Shown here: positions 1 through 8,276 of the stretch, piece by piece
How positions within the stretch are numbered: position 1 is the stretch's first letter
How the letters are laid out: the number at the start of each line of letters is the position of its first letter
NCBI GenBank assembly: GCA_017515345.1
Contig: JAFWFZ010000035.1
Span: 1-47,113 of the forward strand
From: Oscillospiraceae bacterium
GTDB lineage: Bacteria; Bacillota; Clostridia; Oscillospirales; Oscillospiraceae
DNA length: 47,113 nucleotides
Reading direction: 5' to 3'
Made by a program: the position numbers and the translations under genes
Notes under the pieces: model-generated
Databases searched by the model: none
The model's input: the letters and a program-made list of their open reading frames with translations, nothing else
What the model was told of the DNA's origin: nothing

Positions 1-344
1 CCAGCCCCGGGCGCAAGCCGTCACGCGCACCGGTTCGGTAGCTTCATGATGCATGGCGCGGGCAAAGCTTACCGCGCGCACGTTCTCCACTGAAGTGACG
101 CCCTTGCCCGGCTCGTGGACCTTCCGGGAAGGACGGGCAGCACTTAAGCGGCTACCGGAAGAGTATCGTTGTTGTTATTTAATTTATAACAGTTGCCGTT
201 TTGAGGAGTTCGGCGACTCCGCCCGCTATTCACGCCTCCACGCCCCCGTCGAAACCGGTACAGCCCCGCGTCGTCGTCGCGGATTGCGTATCACTCGCTT
301 CCGTGTGAACACGAAAGCTCGCTCACTCCATCGCTCCTCCTCTT

Positions 345-377
345 CGATCACGACCCACTTTGTTGGGCTCGTGATCG
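345..377 (+). repeat. CGATCACGA hairpin, copy A1
   Basis: Arms CGATCACGA (345-353) and TCGTGATCG (369-377) enclose an inner CCC/GGG stem. Next to the small loop this copy has an A-T pair (357/363) where copy A2 has G-C. Confidence 0.7.
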
Positions 378-681
378 AGGAACGGGGGAAATGGGTTTCA
401 TATCGTTCGCTTCCGTGTGGACACGAAAGCTCGCTCATTCCATCGCTCCTCCTTCGTCGGCACAAGCTGCGAATCATTCGCCCCGGCGCAGGCGCCGGGT
501 CTCACTCTCTCCGCTGCGCCTCCTCTCCCCGCGCGGCCCGCTTGCGCCGGGCCCGGCGGGGACCCCGTTCCGGACCCGCTCTGCTGGGCTCCGGTTTTGT
601 TTTGGGGAAGCGGGAATTGGCTCCAAATCGTTCGCTCCGCCGCGAGCGGCAGAGCTCATTCATTCCGCAATTCCTCCTCTT

Positions 682-714
682 CGATCACGACCCGCTTCGC
701 TGGGCTCGTGATCG
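682..714 (+). repeat. CGATCACGA hairpin, copy A2
   Basis: Same hairpin as 345-377: arms 682-690 and 706-714 with an inner CCC/GGG stem. Flanked by the shared TCCTCCTCT tract upstream and GAGGAACGGGG downstream. Confidence 0.7.
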
Positions 715-767
715 AGGAACGGGGGGAGCGGGAAAGAAAATCGTGGTCACCGGAACGCCGGATCGGG

Positions 768-1364
768 TCACGGCCCGATCACGGTGCAGGGGAAGGTATC
801 GTCCCGGAGCTCCCTGGCCGGTAAGGGCTGCGCGGGATGGCCGACGGCCAGACCCAGCAGCGGCTCGAACCCCTCCGGCAGGCGCAGGAGCTCCGTGCGG
901 TCATACTCGGGATACATGCGCATGGCCTCCAGCGAGCCCCACATGAACACGCTGCCGAGGCCGAGCTCCGTCGCCTCCAGATGCATGGCCATCGCCACGG
1001 ACATGACGTTCGCGTATTCGATCCCCGGCTGCAGCGTCTGGCGCCTGTGGGAGACGAAGATCACGGCCGGGGCGCCGTAGAACGGGTCAAAGATCCCGGG
1101 CGCGGCATTCTGATCGGGGATCTTCTCCGTGATGCGCCGCAGATCCTCCCGGTCCTGCCTGCGCCTGTTCATGGCGCCGGCGAGCCCGTCCAGCACGGAG
1201 CGGTCCTTCACCACGGTGAGGCAGATATCCTCCGTGCGGTTGCTGCCCACGGGGGCCGCGTTGCCGGCCAGAAGGAGCTTCCTCAGCAGCTCCTCCTCCA
1301 GAGGCTCATCCGTAAACCGGCGGCAGGACCGCCTGGCGGCCAGCAGCTCGAGAAAGCCGCTCAT
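768..1364 (-). CDS. Nitroreductase family protein
   Basis: An FMN-dependent nitroreductase-fold oxidoreductase of about 200 residues. The N-terminal RRSCRRF motif is the FMN-phosphate binding region typical of the family, followed by the usual NAAPVGSNR segment. The C-terminal half has a GLGSVFMWG-like stretch and an LLGLAVGHP strand, both typical. The physiological substrate cannot be told from sequence; family members reduce nitro compounds, quinones or flavins with NAD(P)H. I chose the ATG at 1364; a GTG at 1370 overlaps the stop of the upstream cyclophilin gene and has a GGAG at closer spacing, so it is a real alternative. It is the last gene of the operon that starts at 3129. Confidence 0.9.
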   Translation of the reverse strand: MSGFLELLAARRSCRRFTDEPLEEELLRKLLLAGNAAPVGSNRTEDICLTVVKDRSVLDGLAGAMNRRRQDREDLRRITEKIPDQNAAPGIFDPFYGAPAVIFVSHRRQTLQPGIEYANVMSVAMAMHLEATELGLGSVFMWGSLEAMRMYPEYDRTELLRLPEGFEPLLGLAVGHPAQPLPARELRDDTFPCTVIGP

Positions 1365-1366
1365 GC

Positions 1367-1888
1367 TCACATCTTCTCCGGCTCGGGATACTCCGTGCCG
1401 AAGGTCTCCACCGTGACCTTCTTCATCTTCTGCTCCGCGACGGGGCGGTCGTTGTAGTCGGTGCGGGTGGAAGCGATCTGATCCAGCACGTCAAAGCCCT
1501 CGATGAGCTTGCCGAAGGCGGCGTAATCCCCGTCCAGATACGGGGCGGCGGCGTGCATGATGAAGAACTGGCTGCCGGCGGAGTGGGGCATGGCGGAGCG
1601 GGCCATGGAGAGCACGCCGCGTTCATGCTTCAGGTTGTTGGCAAAGCCGCCCTTTTTGAACTCGCCCCGGATCTTGTAGCCGGGACCGCCGGTGCCCTGC
1701 CCCAGCGGGCAGCCGCCCTGGATCATGAAGCCGGCGATGACCCGGTGGAAAATGAGCCCGTCGTAAAAGCCCTTGCCGATGAGGGAGATGAAGTTGTTCA
1801 CCGTGTTGGGCGCCTTGTCGGGGTAGAGCTCCGCCTTCATGACGCCTCCGTTTTCCATTTCGATGGTGACGATGGGATTCTGTGCCAT
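1367..1888 (-). CDS. Peptidyl-prolyl cis-trans isomerase, cyclophilin type
   Basis: A single-domain cytoplasmic cyclophilin of 173 residues that isomerises X-Pro peptide bonds during protein folding. Recognisable family motifs run in order: DKAPNTVNNF near the start, FHRVIAGFMIQGG with the catalytic Arg, GGPGYKI, the SMARS strand, and SQFFIM with the catalytic Gln/Phe. There is no signal peptide. I chose ATG 1888 because AAAGGA lies ten bases upstream of it; the ATG at 1897 sits almost on top of that site. The stop overlaps the start region of the nitroreductase gene, so the two are translationally coupled. Confidence 0.95.
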   Translation of the reverse strand: MAQNPIVTIEMENGGVMKAELYPDKAPNTVNNFISLIGKGFYDGLIFHRVIAGFMIQGGCPLGQGTGGPGYKIRGEFKKGGFANNLKHERGVLSMARSAMPHSAGSQFFIMHAAAPYLDGDYAAFGKLIEGFDVLDQIASTRTDYNDRPVAEQKMKKVTVETFGTEYPEPEKM

Positions 1889-1905
1889 AGGATTCATGTC
1901 CTTTC

Positions 1906-2331
1906 TTATGTATTGTTTACAGGAATATTGTTCTCTTTCAAATATCTGACCAGCCGGTCCATGTTCTCCATATCCGCCTCCAGCCGGACGATGGCTTTCC
2001 CGCCCTCGCCGGTCAGGATCAGATAGCGCAGGAGGGAAAAGCCGCTGAAACGCGCCTCCCGGATCTCGAGGAGCCGGAACTCCTTCTCCTTTTGGGTCAA
2101 GAGGTTTTTATGCAGGAGCCGGTCGCCGGTCACCTGGAGAGTCTGGTTCGGGCGGAAGACCAGTGTCCAGCCCGTCAGCACGGGCCACAGCAGAATCAGT
2201 GCGAGTATAGCGGGGTAGGGAAGGCTGTTCTGCAGTAATCCCGCAAGGACGACGCCCGGAATAACGCACAGCATGGCACGGTAAACCTTGGTGTGTTCGT
2301 TTTTCAGAACAAAAAAGCTCGCGTCCTGCAT
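1906..2331 (-). CDS. PH-like membrane protein, unknown function
   Basis: A 141-residue protein that I do not recognise by name. Residues 20-60 form two closely spaced hydrophobic helices. They are followed by a beta-rich half (LQVTGDRLLHK, EFRLLEIREARF, KAIVRLEA) that resembles the small bacterial PH-like domains attached to membrane hairpins. It sits six bases after smpB and eight before the cyclophilin gene, inside one operon, but its neighbours give no functional clue. Confidence 0.7.
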   Translation of the reverse strand: MQDASFFVLKNEHTKVYRAMLCVIPGVVLAGLLQNSLPYPAILALILLWPVLTGWTLVFRPNQTLQVTGDRLLHKNLLTQKEKEFRLLEIREARFSGFSLLRYLILTGEGGKAIVRLEADMENMDRLVRYLKENNIPVNNT

Positions 2332-2337
2332 GTCGTG

Positions 2338-2799
2338 TCACCTCTCCTTCAGGGCCCTGTCGATGGTGCGGTCGGCGTCGCGCTTTGCCTCGCTGTCCCG
2401 CTTGTCGTGGAGCTTTTTGCCCTTGCACAGGCCCAGCTCCACCTTGACCCTTGAATCCTTGAAATACAGCGACAGGGGGATAAGGGTCAGCCCCTCCTGC
2501 TTCGTGCGGCCGTAGAGCCGGTTGATCTCCCGCTTGTGCATCAGGAGCCGCTTGAGCCGCATGGGGTCCCGGTTGAAGATGTTCCCCTTTTCATAGGGGC
2601 TGATGTGCATCCCCCGGACGAAGAGCTCCCCGTTCTTGATGACGCAGAAGCTGTCCTTCAGGTTCACGCCGCCCATGCGCACGGATTTGACCTCCGTGCC
2701 GAAGAGCTCGATCCCGGCCTCGTACTTCTCCAGGATGAAGTAGTCGTGATATGCTTTTTTGTTCTGCGCGATCTGCTTGATCCCCAGCTGCTTGGGCAC
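2338..2799 (-). CDS. smpB: SsrA-binding protein SmpB
   Basis: SmpB binds tmRNA and places it in the A site of stalled ribosomes for trans-translation. The 153-residue length is normal. Motifs visible: [10 protein letters not shown] near the start, [13 protein letters not shown], the DSF.V..GE strand, the conserved HISPYEKGN loop, the [10 protein letters not shown] strand and GLCKGKK. It ends with the basic tail (KKLHDKR...) that enters the mRNA channel. No tmRNA gene was found in the window. It follows the DUF6951-like gene by nine bases. Confidence 0.98.
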   Translation of the reverse strand: MPKQLGIKQIAQNKKAYHDYFILEKYEAGIELFGTEVKSVRMGGVNLKDSFCVIKNGELFVRGMHISPYEKGNIFNRDPMRLKRLLMHKREINRLYGRTKQEGLTLIPLSLYFKDSRVKVELGLCKGKKLHDKRDSEAKRDADRTIDRALKER

Positions 2800-2808
2800 G
2801 GTATCACC

Positions 2809-3129
2809 CTATTCCACAAATGTGATGGAGGCGTTTTTCGGCAGCGCCAGGCGGCACTCCGCCTCCGCCGCCTTGACGGCGCCCGCGATCACGGGGCAGG
2901 CCCCGTGGGCGATCATGTTCTCCGCCGCGTACTCGTACAGGGGCCCGGTGCCCGGCTTCGTGAGGCACAGCTCATAGGGGTCGAACTCGCTGCCCACCGC
3001 GTCGAACATCTTCCGGACGGCGGGGCAGTCGGTCTCCGCCGTCAGGGTCACGTCCATGCCGTCCTCGCTGACGGCGGTGACCTCCGTCACATGGCCGCAG
3101 ATCCCGGCCTCGATGCGTACCTTTGTCAT
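2809..3129 (-). CDS. DUF6951-like small protein
   Basis: A 106-residue cytoplasmic protein with a conserved GICGHVTEV start, a central TDCPAVRKM segment and an HGACPVIAG segment near residue 75. The conserved cysteines hint at metal or cofactor binding, but no function is established. I match it to DUF6951 from memory. It is the first gene of the operon and has its own promoter (3161-3189). The GGAGG-like site GCGGAGGTCGCC is just before the ATG. Confidence 0.75.
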   Translation of the reverse strand: MTKVRIEAGICGHVTEVTAVSEDGMDVTLTAETDCPAVRKMFDAVGSEFDPYELCLTKPGTGPLYEYAAENMIAHGACPVIAGAVKAAEAECRLALPKNASITFVE

Positions 3130-3160
3130 GGCGACCTCCGCTTCATTGTTTTATAAAGAT

Positions 3161-3189
3161 ATGATACCACAATCGCGCGCGGGAATAAA
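3161..3189 (-). promoter_or_regulatory. Promoter of the smpB operon
   Basis: On the minus strand a TATCAT -10 box (3161-3166) lies 17 bases from a weak TTTATT -35 box (3184-3189), about 30 bases before the first start codon. The rest of the intergenic stretch to 3280 is featureless. Confidence 0.5.
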
Positions 3190-3280
3190 GAAGTTTTTGT
3201 AAATTCGTGTCCGTATCCGGCTTTTGCCCCGCCCGGCGCAGGAGGGCCCGCTGCCGGGGCGTCTCCTCTCCGAAAACCGC

Positions 3281-3309
3281 TTGAAAGCCAAAAGCCGTTG
3301 CGGTATAAT
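3281..3309 (+). promoter_or_regulatory. Promoter of feoAB
   Basis: TTGAAA (3281-3286), 17-base spacer, perfect TATAAT (3304-3309). The predicted RNA starts near 3316, so an in-frame start at 3298 is impossible and translation must begin at 3373 or 3406. Confidence 0.85.
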
Positions 3310-3405
3310 ATAGTTTTAGAGAGCCTTTCCGGGCGTGCCGCCGGCCGAAGCGGAGCGGGCGGCAGGCCGGTCATGATAAAGAAGCGGACGGAAGTGGATG
3401 GACTT

Positions 3406-5739
3406 ATGACGTTGCGCGAGCTGAATATCGGGGAGTCCGCCGCCGTGACCGCCGTGGGCGGGAGCGGGGCGCTGCGGCAGCACTTTCTGGATATGGGCGT
3501 TATCCCCGGCGCCCTGGTCACAGTGGTGAAATACGCCCCCATGGGCGACCCCATGGAGCTGATGATCCACGGCTACAAGCTGACCCTGCGCCTGGCGGAT
3601 GCGGAGAAGATCACGGTGGAGCCGGGCGGGACCGGCGGCCGCACCGAGTACGATTCCCGGCCCGCCTCGCAGGAGCATCCCGGCCTGGGCGAGGGCGGCC
3701 GTTTCCACCCCAAGGGCAGCGGCGAGCCCCTGCCCGACGGGACGGAGCTCACCTTCGCCCTGGTGGGCAATCAGAACTGCGGCAAGACCACGCTCTTCAA
3801 CCAGCTCACCGGCGCCAACCAGCATGTGGGCAATTTCCCCGGCGTCACCGTGGACAGGAAGGACGGCCGCATCCGCGGCAGGCCGGATACCCTGGTCACC
3901 GACCTGCCGGGCATCTACTCCATGTCGCCCTACTCCAGCGAGGAGATCGTCTCCCGCAGCTTCGTGCTGGAGGAGAAGCCCCGGGCCATCATCAACATCG
4001 TGGACGCCACGAATATCGAGCGGAACCTGTACCTGACCATGCAGCTTTTGGAGATGAACGTGCCCATGGTGGTGGCCCTCAACATGATGGACGAGGTCAC
4101 CGCCAACGGCGGCAGCATCGACATCAACGCCATGGAAGCGGAGCTGGGCGTGCCCGTGGTGGCCATCTCCGCCTCCCGCAACCAGGGCGTGGACGAGCTG
4201 GCGGACCATGCGGTGCACATCGCGAAATACCAGGAAAAGCCCCTGCGGCAGGACTTCTGCGACGAGAGCCGGGGCGGCGGCGCGGTGCACCGGTGCATCC
4301 ACGGCGTCTGCCACCTGATCGAGGACCACGCCGCGGCGGCGGGGCTGCCCCTGCGCTTCGCCGCGGGCAAGCTCATCGAGGGCGACCCCCTGGTAACGGA
4401 GCAGCTCCGGCTGGACAAAAACGAGGCGGAGGCGGTGGAGCATATCATCCTCCAGATGGAGAAAGAGCGGGGCCTGGACCGGGCCGCCGCCATGGCGGAC
4501 ATGCGCTTCCACTTCATCGGCCGGGTCTGCGCCATGACGGTGCGGAAGCCCCGGGAGAGCAGGGAGCGGCTCCGCAGCGAGCGCCTCGACCGGATCCTCA
4601 CCGGGAAATACACCGCCATCCCCGCGTTCATCCTCATCATGGGGCTGGTGTTCTACCTGACCTTCAACGTGATCGGCACCTTCCTCCAGGGGCTGCTGGA
4701 GTCCGGGATCGGCGCGTTGTCCGACGCGGCTGCGTCCGCCCTGGCCACGGTGGGCGTGAACCAGGCGCTGCGGAGCCTTATCATTGACGGCATTTTCACC
4801 GGCGTGGGCGGCGTGCTGAGCTTTCTCCCCATCATCGTGACGCTGTTCTTCTTCCTCTCCCTGCTGGAGGACAGCGGCTATATCGCCCGGGTGGCCTTCG
4901 TCATGGACAAGCTCCTGCGGAAGCTGGGCCTCTCGGGACGCAGCATCGTGCCCATGCTCATCGGCTTCGGCTGCACGGTGCCCGCCGTTATGGCCACCCG
5001 CACCCTCCCCAGCGAGCGGGACCGGAAAATGACCATCCTGCTGACCCCGTTCATGAGCTGCTCCGCCAAGGTGCCCATCTACGCCTTCTTCACCGCGGCC
5101 TTCTTCCCCAGGCGGGGCGGGCTCATCATGATCGGGCTGTATGTGCTGGGCATCCTGCTGGGTGTGCTGGCCGCCCTGCTGTACAAGGACACGTTGTTCA
5201 AGGGCGAGGCGGTGCCCTTCGTCATGGAGCTGCCGGATTACCGGCTCCCCGGGCTGAAAAACGTGGTCCGGCTCCTGTGGGAAAAGGCCAAGGACTTCCT
5301 GCACCGGGCCTTCTCCGTGATCCTCATCGCCACCATCGTCATCTGGTTCCTCCAGAGCTTTGACCTCCGCTTCAACCTGGTCGCCGACTCCCGGGACAGC
5401 ATCCTGGCCCTGGTGGGCGGGTGGATCGCCCCGGTGATGGCGCCCCTGGGACTGGGGGACTGGCGCATCTGCACCTCCCTCATCAGCGGCTTCATCGCCA
5501 AGGAGAGCGTGGTGGCCACCATGGAGATCCTGTTTGCCGGCGGCGTTCAGTCGGCCCTGACCACCCTGGCGGCGGCCTGCCTGCTGGTGTTCTCCCTGCT
5601 CTATACGCCCTGCGTGGCGGCCATCGCCTCCATCCGGCGGGAGATGGGCCGCTGGTGGGCCATTGGCGTGGTGGTGTGGCAGTGCGCCGTGGCCTGGATC
5701 GTCACCTGCATCGTGCATCTCATCGGGATGCTGCTGTGA
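3406..5739 (+). CDS. feoB: FeoA-FeoB fusion, ferrous iron transporter
   Basis: This imports Fe2+ across the cytoplasmic membrane. Residues 1-75 form a FeoA SH3-like domain (LRELNIGES, HFLDMGVIPG). After a polar linker of about 40 residues comes the FeoB GTPase domain: P-loop GNQNCGKTT from residue 121, the VGNFPGVTVD switch, DLPG, and NMMD for guanine recognition. The rest is the helical guanine-dissociation-inhibitor region and a polytopic membrane core with the two Gate motifs (GFGCTVPA and the later FIAKE segment). I chose ATG 3406; ATG 3373 is possible. FeoA is usually a separate protein, so the fusion fixes the stoichiometry. A Cys-rich FeoB partner follows nine bases later. Confidence 0.97.
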   Translation: MTLRELNIGESAAVTAVGGSGALRQHFLDMGVIPGALVTVVKYAPMGDPMELMIHGYKLTLRLADAEKITVEPGGTGGRTEYDSRPASQEHPGLGEGGRFHPKGSGEPLPDGTELTFALVGNQNCGKTTLFNQLTGANQHVGNFPGVTVDRKDGRIRGRPDTLVTDLPGIYSMSPYSSEEIVSRSFVLEEKPRAIINIVDATNIERNLYLTMQLLEMNVPMVVALNMMDEVTANGGSIDINAMEAELGVPVVAISASRNQGVDELADHAVHIAKYQEKPLRQDFCDESRGGGAVHRCIHGVCHLIEDHAAAAGLPLRFAAGKLIEGDPLVTEQLRLDKNEAEAVEHIILQMEKERGLDRAAAMADMRFHFIGRVCAMTVRKPRESRERLRSERLDRILTGKYTAIPAFILIMGLVFYLTFNVIGTFLQGLLESGIGALSDAAASALATVGVNQALRSLIIDGIFTGVGGVLSFLPIIVTLFFFLSLLEDSGYIARVAFVMDKLLRKLGLSGRSIVPMLIGFGCTVPAVMATRTLPSERDRKMTILLTPFMSCSAKVPIYAFFTAAFFPRRGGLIMIGLYVLGILLGVLAALLYKDTLFKGEAVPFVMELPDYRLPGLKNVVRLLWEKAKDFLHRAFSVILIATIVIWFLQSFDLRFNLVADSRDSILALVGGWIAPVMAPLGLGDWRICTSLISGFIAKESVVATMEILFAGGVQSALTTLAAACLLVFSLLYTPCVAAIASIRREMGRWWAIGVVVWQCAVAWIVTCIVHLIGMLL

Positions 5740-5748
5740 GGTGCGGAC

Positions 5749-5907
5749 ATGAGTGCAGCGGATATCATCGTCATCGCCGTCCTCGCCGCGCTGGTCGTCC
5801 TCATCGCCGCCGGGCTCATCCGGCGCAGAAAAAAGGGCGGCTCCTGTTCCTGCGGCTGCGATGGCTGCTCCCGCTCCTGCGGGAAGCGGGACGCCGGGAC
5901 CCGGTAA
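5749..5907 (+). CDS. FeoB-associated Cys-rich membrane protein
   Basis: A 52-residue protein directly after feoB. Residues 4-24 are one membrane helix (IIVIAVLAALVVLIAAGLI). They are followed by RRRKKGG, marking the inner face, and a Cys-rich tail (CSCGCDGCSRSC) with five cysteines. This matches the FeoB-associated family found next to feoB in Firmicutes, which is proposed to aid Fe2+ handling. The gene ends just before a terminator. Confidence 0.9.
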   Translation: MSAADIIVIAVLAALVVLIAAGLIRRRKKGGSCSCGCDGCSRSCGKRDAGTR

Positions 5908-5951
5908 ATGCGCGGGCAGGGGAGCGGCGGAAAAACCGATATACAAAAATC

Positions 5952-5986
5952 AGGCGGAAGACGTACTCTTCCGCCTGTTTTCCTTT
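5952..5986. terminator. Bidirectional terminator, feo / ricT
   Basis: A perfect 10-bp stem (5952-5961 with 5967-5976) and a 5-base loop are followed by GTTTTCCTTT on the plus strand and by a T-run on the minus strand (from 5941-5951). It can end both convergent operons. Confidence 0.9.
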
Positions 5987-7331
5987 ATTCGCCTGTCCTG
6001 GGCGCCTCGCCGCCGCCGCCGGACTTTCTGCCGTGTCCGCGGCTGCCGCGGTGCCTGCGCCGCCCGCCGGACTTCTGGCCTCCGCTTTTCGCGGCCTCCC
6101 GCGCCGCCTCGGCCGCGATGGCCCGGATGTCGGGGTCCGCGTCCCGCCGGTGGCCCTGGCCGCCCTGATTCTGGGGCTTTATGATCTGGTTCTGCGGCTT
6201 GCCGCCCTGATTCTGCTGGGACCTGCCCTGGGCCTGCTGCCCCTTGTTCTGGGGCTTCGGCGGCTTCTGGGGCTTGTTGCGGCGGCGGTTCTCCTGCTTC
6301 TTCCCGTCGGCGGAGCGGCCCTGCTGCTCCTGCTGCTTCTTGTGCTCGGCCCGGCGCTCGGACCGGTTCTTCTGGGACTTCTGCTCCTTTTCCGGGGCCG
6401 GGGCCGCGGCCGGCGCGGGGGTGGGCAGGGCTGCCTTCAGCTCCCGCCGGTACTCCTTGAAACCCATCTCCTCCAGGTTGCCGGCCTCCTTCGCGGCCAG
6501 ATACTCCGCGCGCTTGGCCTTGCCGCCCAATACGGTCAGCTCGTCGAAGGGGACGGTTTTCAGGGAGGTATCCGTGGAATCCTCCATGCGGACCTTGGCG
6601 TAGCCCCGCAGCAGGTTCACGCCGGTGACGGAGCCGAAGCCCGACGGCGTCTCAACAAAAGCGTCCTGCTTGGGCGCCTTCTTCACCAGATCCTCGTAGG
6701 CCGCCTGCTCATACTTGAGGCAGCACATGAGCCGCCCGCAGGTGCCGGAGATCTTGGTGGGCTTCAGGGACAGCGCCTGGGTCTTGGCCATTTTGATGGA
6801 AACGGGGTGGAAATCGTCCAGGAACTGGGTGCAGCAGAAGGGCCGCCCGCAGATGCCCAGGCCGCCCAGCATCCGCGCCTCGTCCCGGACGCCGATCTGC
6901 CGCAGCTCCACCCGCGTTTTGAACATGCCCGCCAGGTCCTTCACCAGGTCGCGGAAGTCCACGCGCCCCTCGGAGGTGAAGAAGAACAGGATCTTCCCCC
7001 CGTCGAAGCTGTACTCCACGTCCACCAGCTTCATGTCCAGCTTGTGGTCGGCGATGCGCTTCTGGCAGTAGTCGAACGCCTCCTTTTCCCGGCGGCGGTT
7101 GTCGCGGGCGCGGCGGTCGTCGGCCTCGGTGGCCACCCGGATCACCGGCCGCAGGGGCGGGACGACGGTGCTGTCCTCCACAAAGTGGTTGCCCCGGGTG
7201 CACTCGGCGTACTCCAGGCCCTTGCTGGTCTGCACCACCACGTGGTCGCCGGTCTTCGCCTGCACCCCATTGGCGGCAAAGAAGTACACCTTTCCCTTGT
7301 CTTTGAATTTTACACTGATGACTTCGTACAA
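5985..7331 (-). CDS. ricT: RicT/YaaT-type PSP1 domain protein with long disordered tail
   Basis: PSP1 C-terminal domain protein of the RicT (YaaT) family. In Bacillus it joins RicA and RicF in an Fe-S cluster-bearing complex that promotes RNase Y-dependent mRNA processing. The conserved core fills residues 1-270 and has the family cysteine clusters CGRPFCC and CGRLMCCLKYE. Residues from about 310 to 448 form a low-complexity basic tail rich in Gln, Lys, Arg, Pro and Gly; this is far longer than the usual RicT end and looks able to bind RNA. The start is a TTG at 7331 with GAGGAAG upstream. The gene follows holB by 18 bases, the order seen in Bacillus. Confidence 0.92.
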   Translation of the reverse strand: MYEVISVKFKDKGKVYFFAANGVQAKTGDHVVVQTSKGLEYAECTRGNHFVEDSTVVPPLRPVIRVATEADDRRARDNRRREKEAFDYCQKRIADHKLDMKLVDVEYSFDGGKILFFFTSEGRVDFRDLVKDLAGMFKTRVELRQIGVRDEARMLGGLGICGRPFCCTQFLDDFHPVSIKMAKTQALSLKPTKISGTCGRLMCCLKYEQAAYEDLVKKAPKQDAFVETPSGFGSVTGVNLLRGYAKVRMEDSTDTSLKTVPFDELTVLGGKAKRAEYLAAKEAGNLEEMGFKEYRRELKAALPTPAPAAAPAPEKEQKSQKNRSERRAEHKKQQEQQGRSADGKKQENRRRNKPQKPPKPQNKGQQAQGRSQQNQGGKPQNQIIKPQNQGGQGHRRDADPDIRAIAAEAAREAAKSGGQKSGGRRRHRGSRGHGRKSGGGGEAPRTGE

Positions 7332-7349
7332 ATCTTCTTCCTCATTTCT

Positions 7350-8162
7350 CTATACACGTCTGTTCAGCTCGGCGCACAGGTAGCCCGCCACGTGGCCCGT
7401 GCCCACGTTCCGGTCCAGAAACTCCCTGGCCCGGGAGAAAACGGCGGCATACCGCTCCGGCAGGGGGGAGGGGAGAACTGTCCCCGCGCCCTTCGCGTCC
7501 GCCCGGAGCATCCGCGCGCACATCGTCTCCGCCGCCTCCAGCATTTCGGTAAACTCCTGCCGGCTCAGTTTGTCCAGCGTAAAGGTGAAGCGGGCGGTCT
7601 CCAGCTCGTCGCCGGCCGCCTCCAGCAGCCCGGCCGCCAGCTTTTCCGCCTTTTCCGGCAGCGCCTCCTCCGCGGGGGACAGGATCAGCTCCACACACCG
7701 GGACCGCACTGTGGGCAGCAGCTCCGACGGGTTCTCCGCCGTCAGGATGAGCACCGCGTGGCGCGGCGGCTCCTCCAGCAGCTTGAGGATGGCGTTCTGG
7801 GCGCTGGGGTTCATCTTCCCCGCGTCCCGGATGATATACGCCTTCCGCTCCGCCTCGTTGGGCAGAACGGCGGCGTCGGCCCGGACGGCGCGCACCTGAT
7901 CCACCTGGATCTCCCGCCGGTCCGCCGGCTTTTCCACCGCGGCGATGTCCGGGTGGACGCCCCGCAGCGCCTTTTCGCAGTCCCGGCATTTTCCGCAGGG
8001 CCGCTTCCCGGCGCCGGAGCAGACGGCGGCGGCGGCCAGGGTGTCCGCAAGGGCGGCCTTGCCGGAGCCGGCCGGTCCGCTGATGAGGTAGGCGTGGCTC
8101 AGCCGGTCCCCGTCGAACAGGGGGGCAAACCGCTGTTTCTCTGAAAAATTGGTTATATCCAT
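7350..8162 (-). CDS. holB: DNA polymerase III delta' subunit
   Basis: Clamp-loader subunit of the replicative polymerase. It has an N-terminal AAA+ module with a P-loop-like GPAGSGKA, the zinc-binding cluster C...CGKCRDC at about residues 48-60, an alpha-helical lid, and the sensor segments KMNPSAQNAILKLLEEPP and LLPTVRSRC. The SRC motif is a hallmark of delta'. I chose ATG 8162 (MDITNF), with GGTGGAA upstream; the longer frame adds an unlikely Arg-rich extension. Length is 270 residues, slightly short of average. No promoter is obvious in the 114 bases before it. Confidence 0.92.
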   Translation of the reverse strand: MDITNFSEKQRFAPLFDGDRLSHAYLISGPAGSGKAALADTLAAAAVCSGAGKRPCGKCRDCEKALRGVHPDIAAVEKPADRREIQVDQVRAVRADAAVLPNEAERKAYIIRDAGKMNPSAQNAILKLLEEPPRHAVLILTAENPSELLPTVRSRCVELILSPAEEALPEKAEKLAAGLLEAAGDELETARFTFTLDKLSRQEFTEMLEAAETMCARMLRADAKGAGTVLPSPLPERYAAVFSRAREFLDRNVGTGHVAGYLCAELNRRV

Positions 8163-8276
8163 GGTTCCACCGACGATCGTTCCGCCGCGTTCCGGCAGCT
8201 CTGTCCGCCTCGCGGGAGCCCGCCGCATCGGCGGCGAACAGATCGGATCCGTTTCTGCCGCGGCAAAAACAATGTT

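Larger units (their letters stand above)
1..767. repeat. Non-coding repeat region, copy A
   Basis: I see no gene in this stretch; the open frames crossing it have no family resemblance and follow GC-rich repeats. From about 297 it holds a module repeated at 298-340 and 410-452 and, degenerate, at 634-690. Each module has a hairpin (298-317, 410-429, 634-655) followed by a conserved tract rich in GCTC and TCCTCC. Two copies of a CGATCACGA hairpin follow, at 345-377 and 682-714. The same modules occur in the minus strand near 10.2 kb and, in part, near 21.2 kb. Bases 1-200 are unlike the rest and unrecognised; they include a short AT-rich patch near 170-195. The region lies downstream of the nitroreductase operon. 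Confidence 0.7.

Noticed and set aside
1..200. A known structural RNA (tmRNA, RNase P RNA, 6S RNA) at the window start
   Set aside because: I looked for the conserved cores of these RNAs on both strands and could not find them.
53..946. A 297-codon open frame through the first repeat region
   Set aside because: It crosses the structured repeats and the end of the nitroreductase gene in antisense, and its Arg-rich translation resembles no family.
3298..3405. A longer feoB start at 3298
   Set aside because: It would lie inside the promoter, upstream of the predicted transcript start.
5421..8144. A 907-codon plus-strand frame spanning feoB to holB
   Set aside because: It runs through the feoB end, a terminator and the antisense of ricT and holB. 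The Leu/Arg-rich product is a by-product of base composition.
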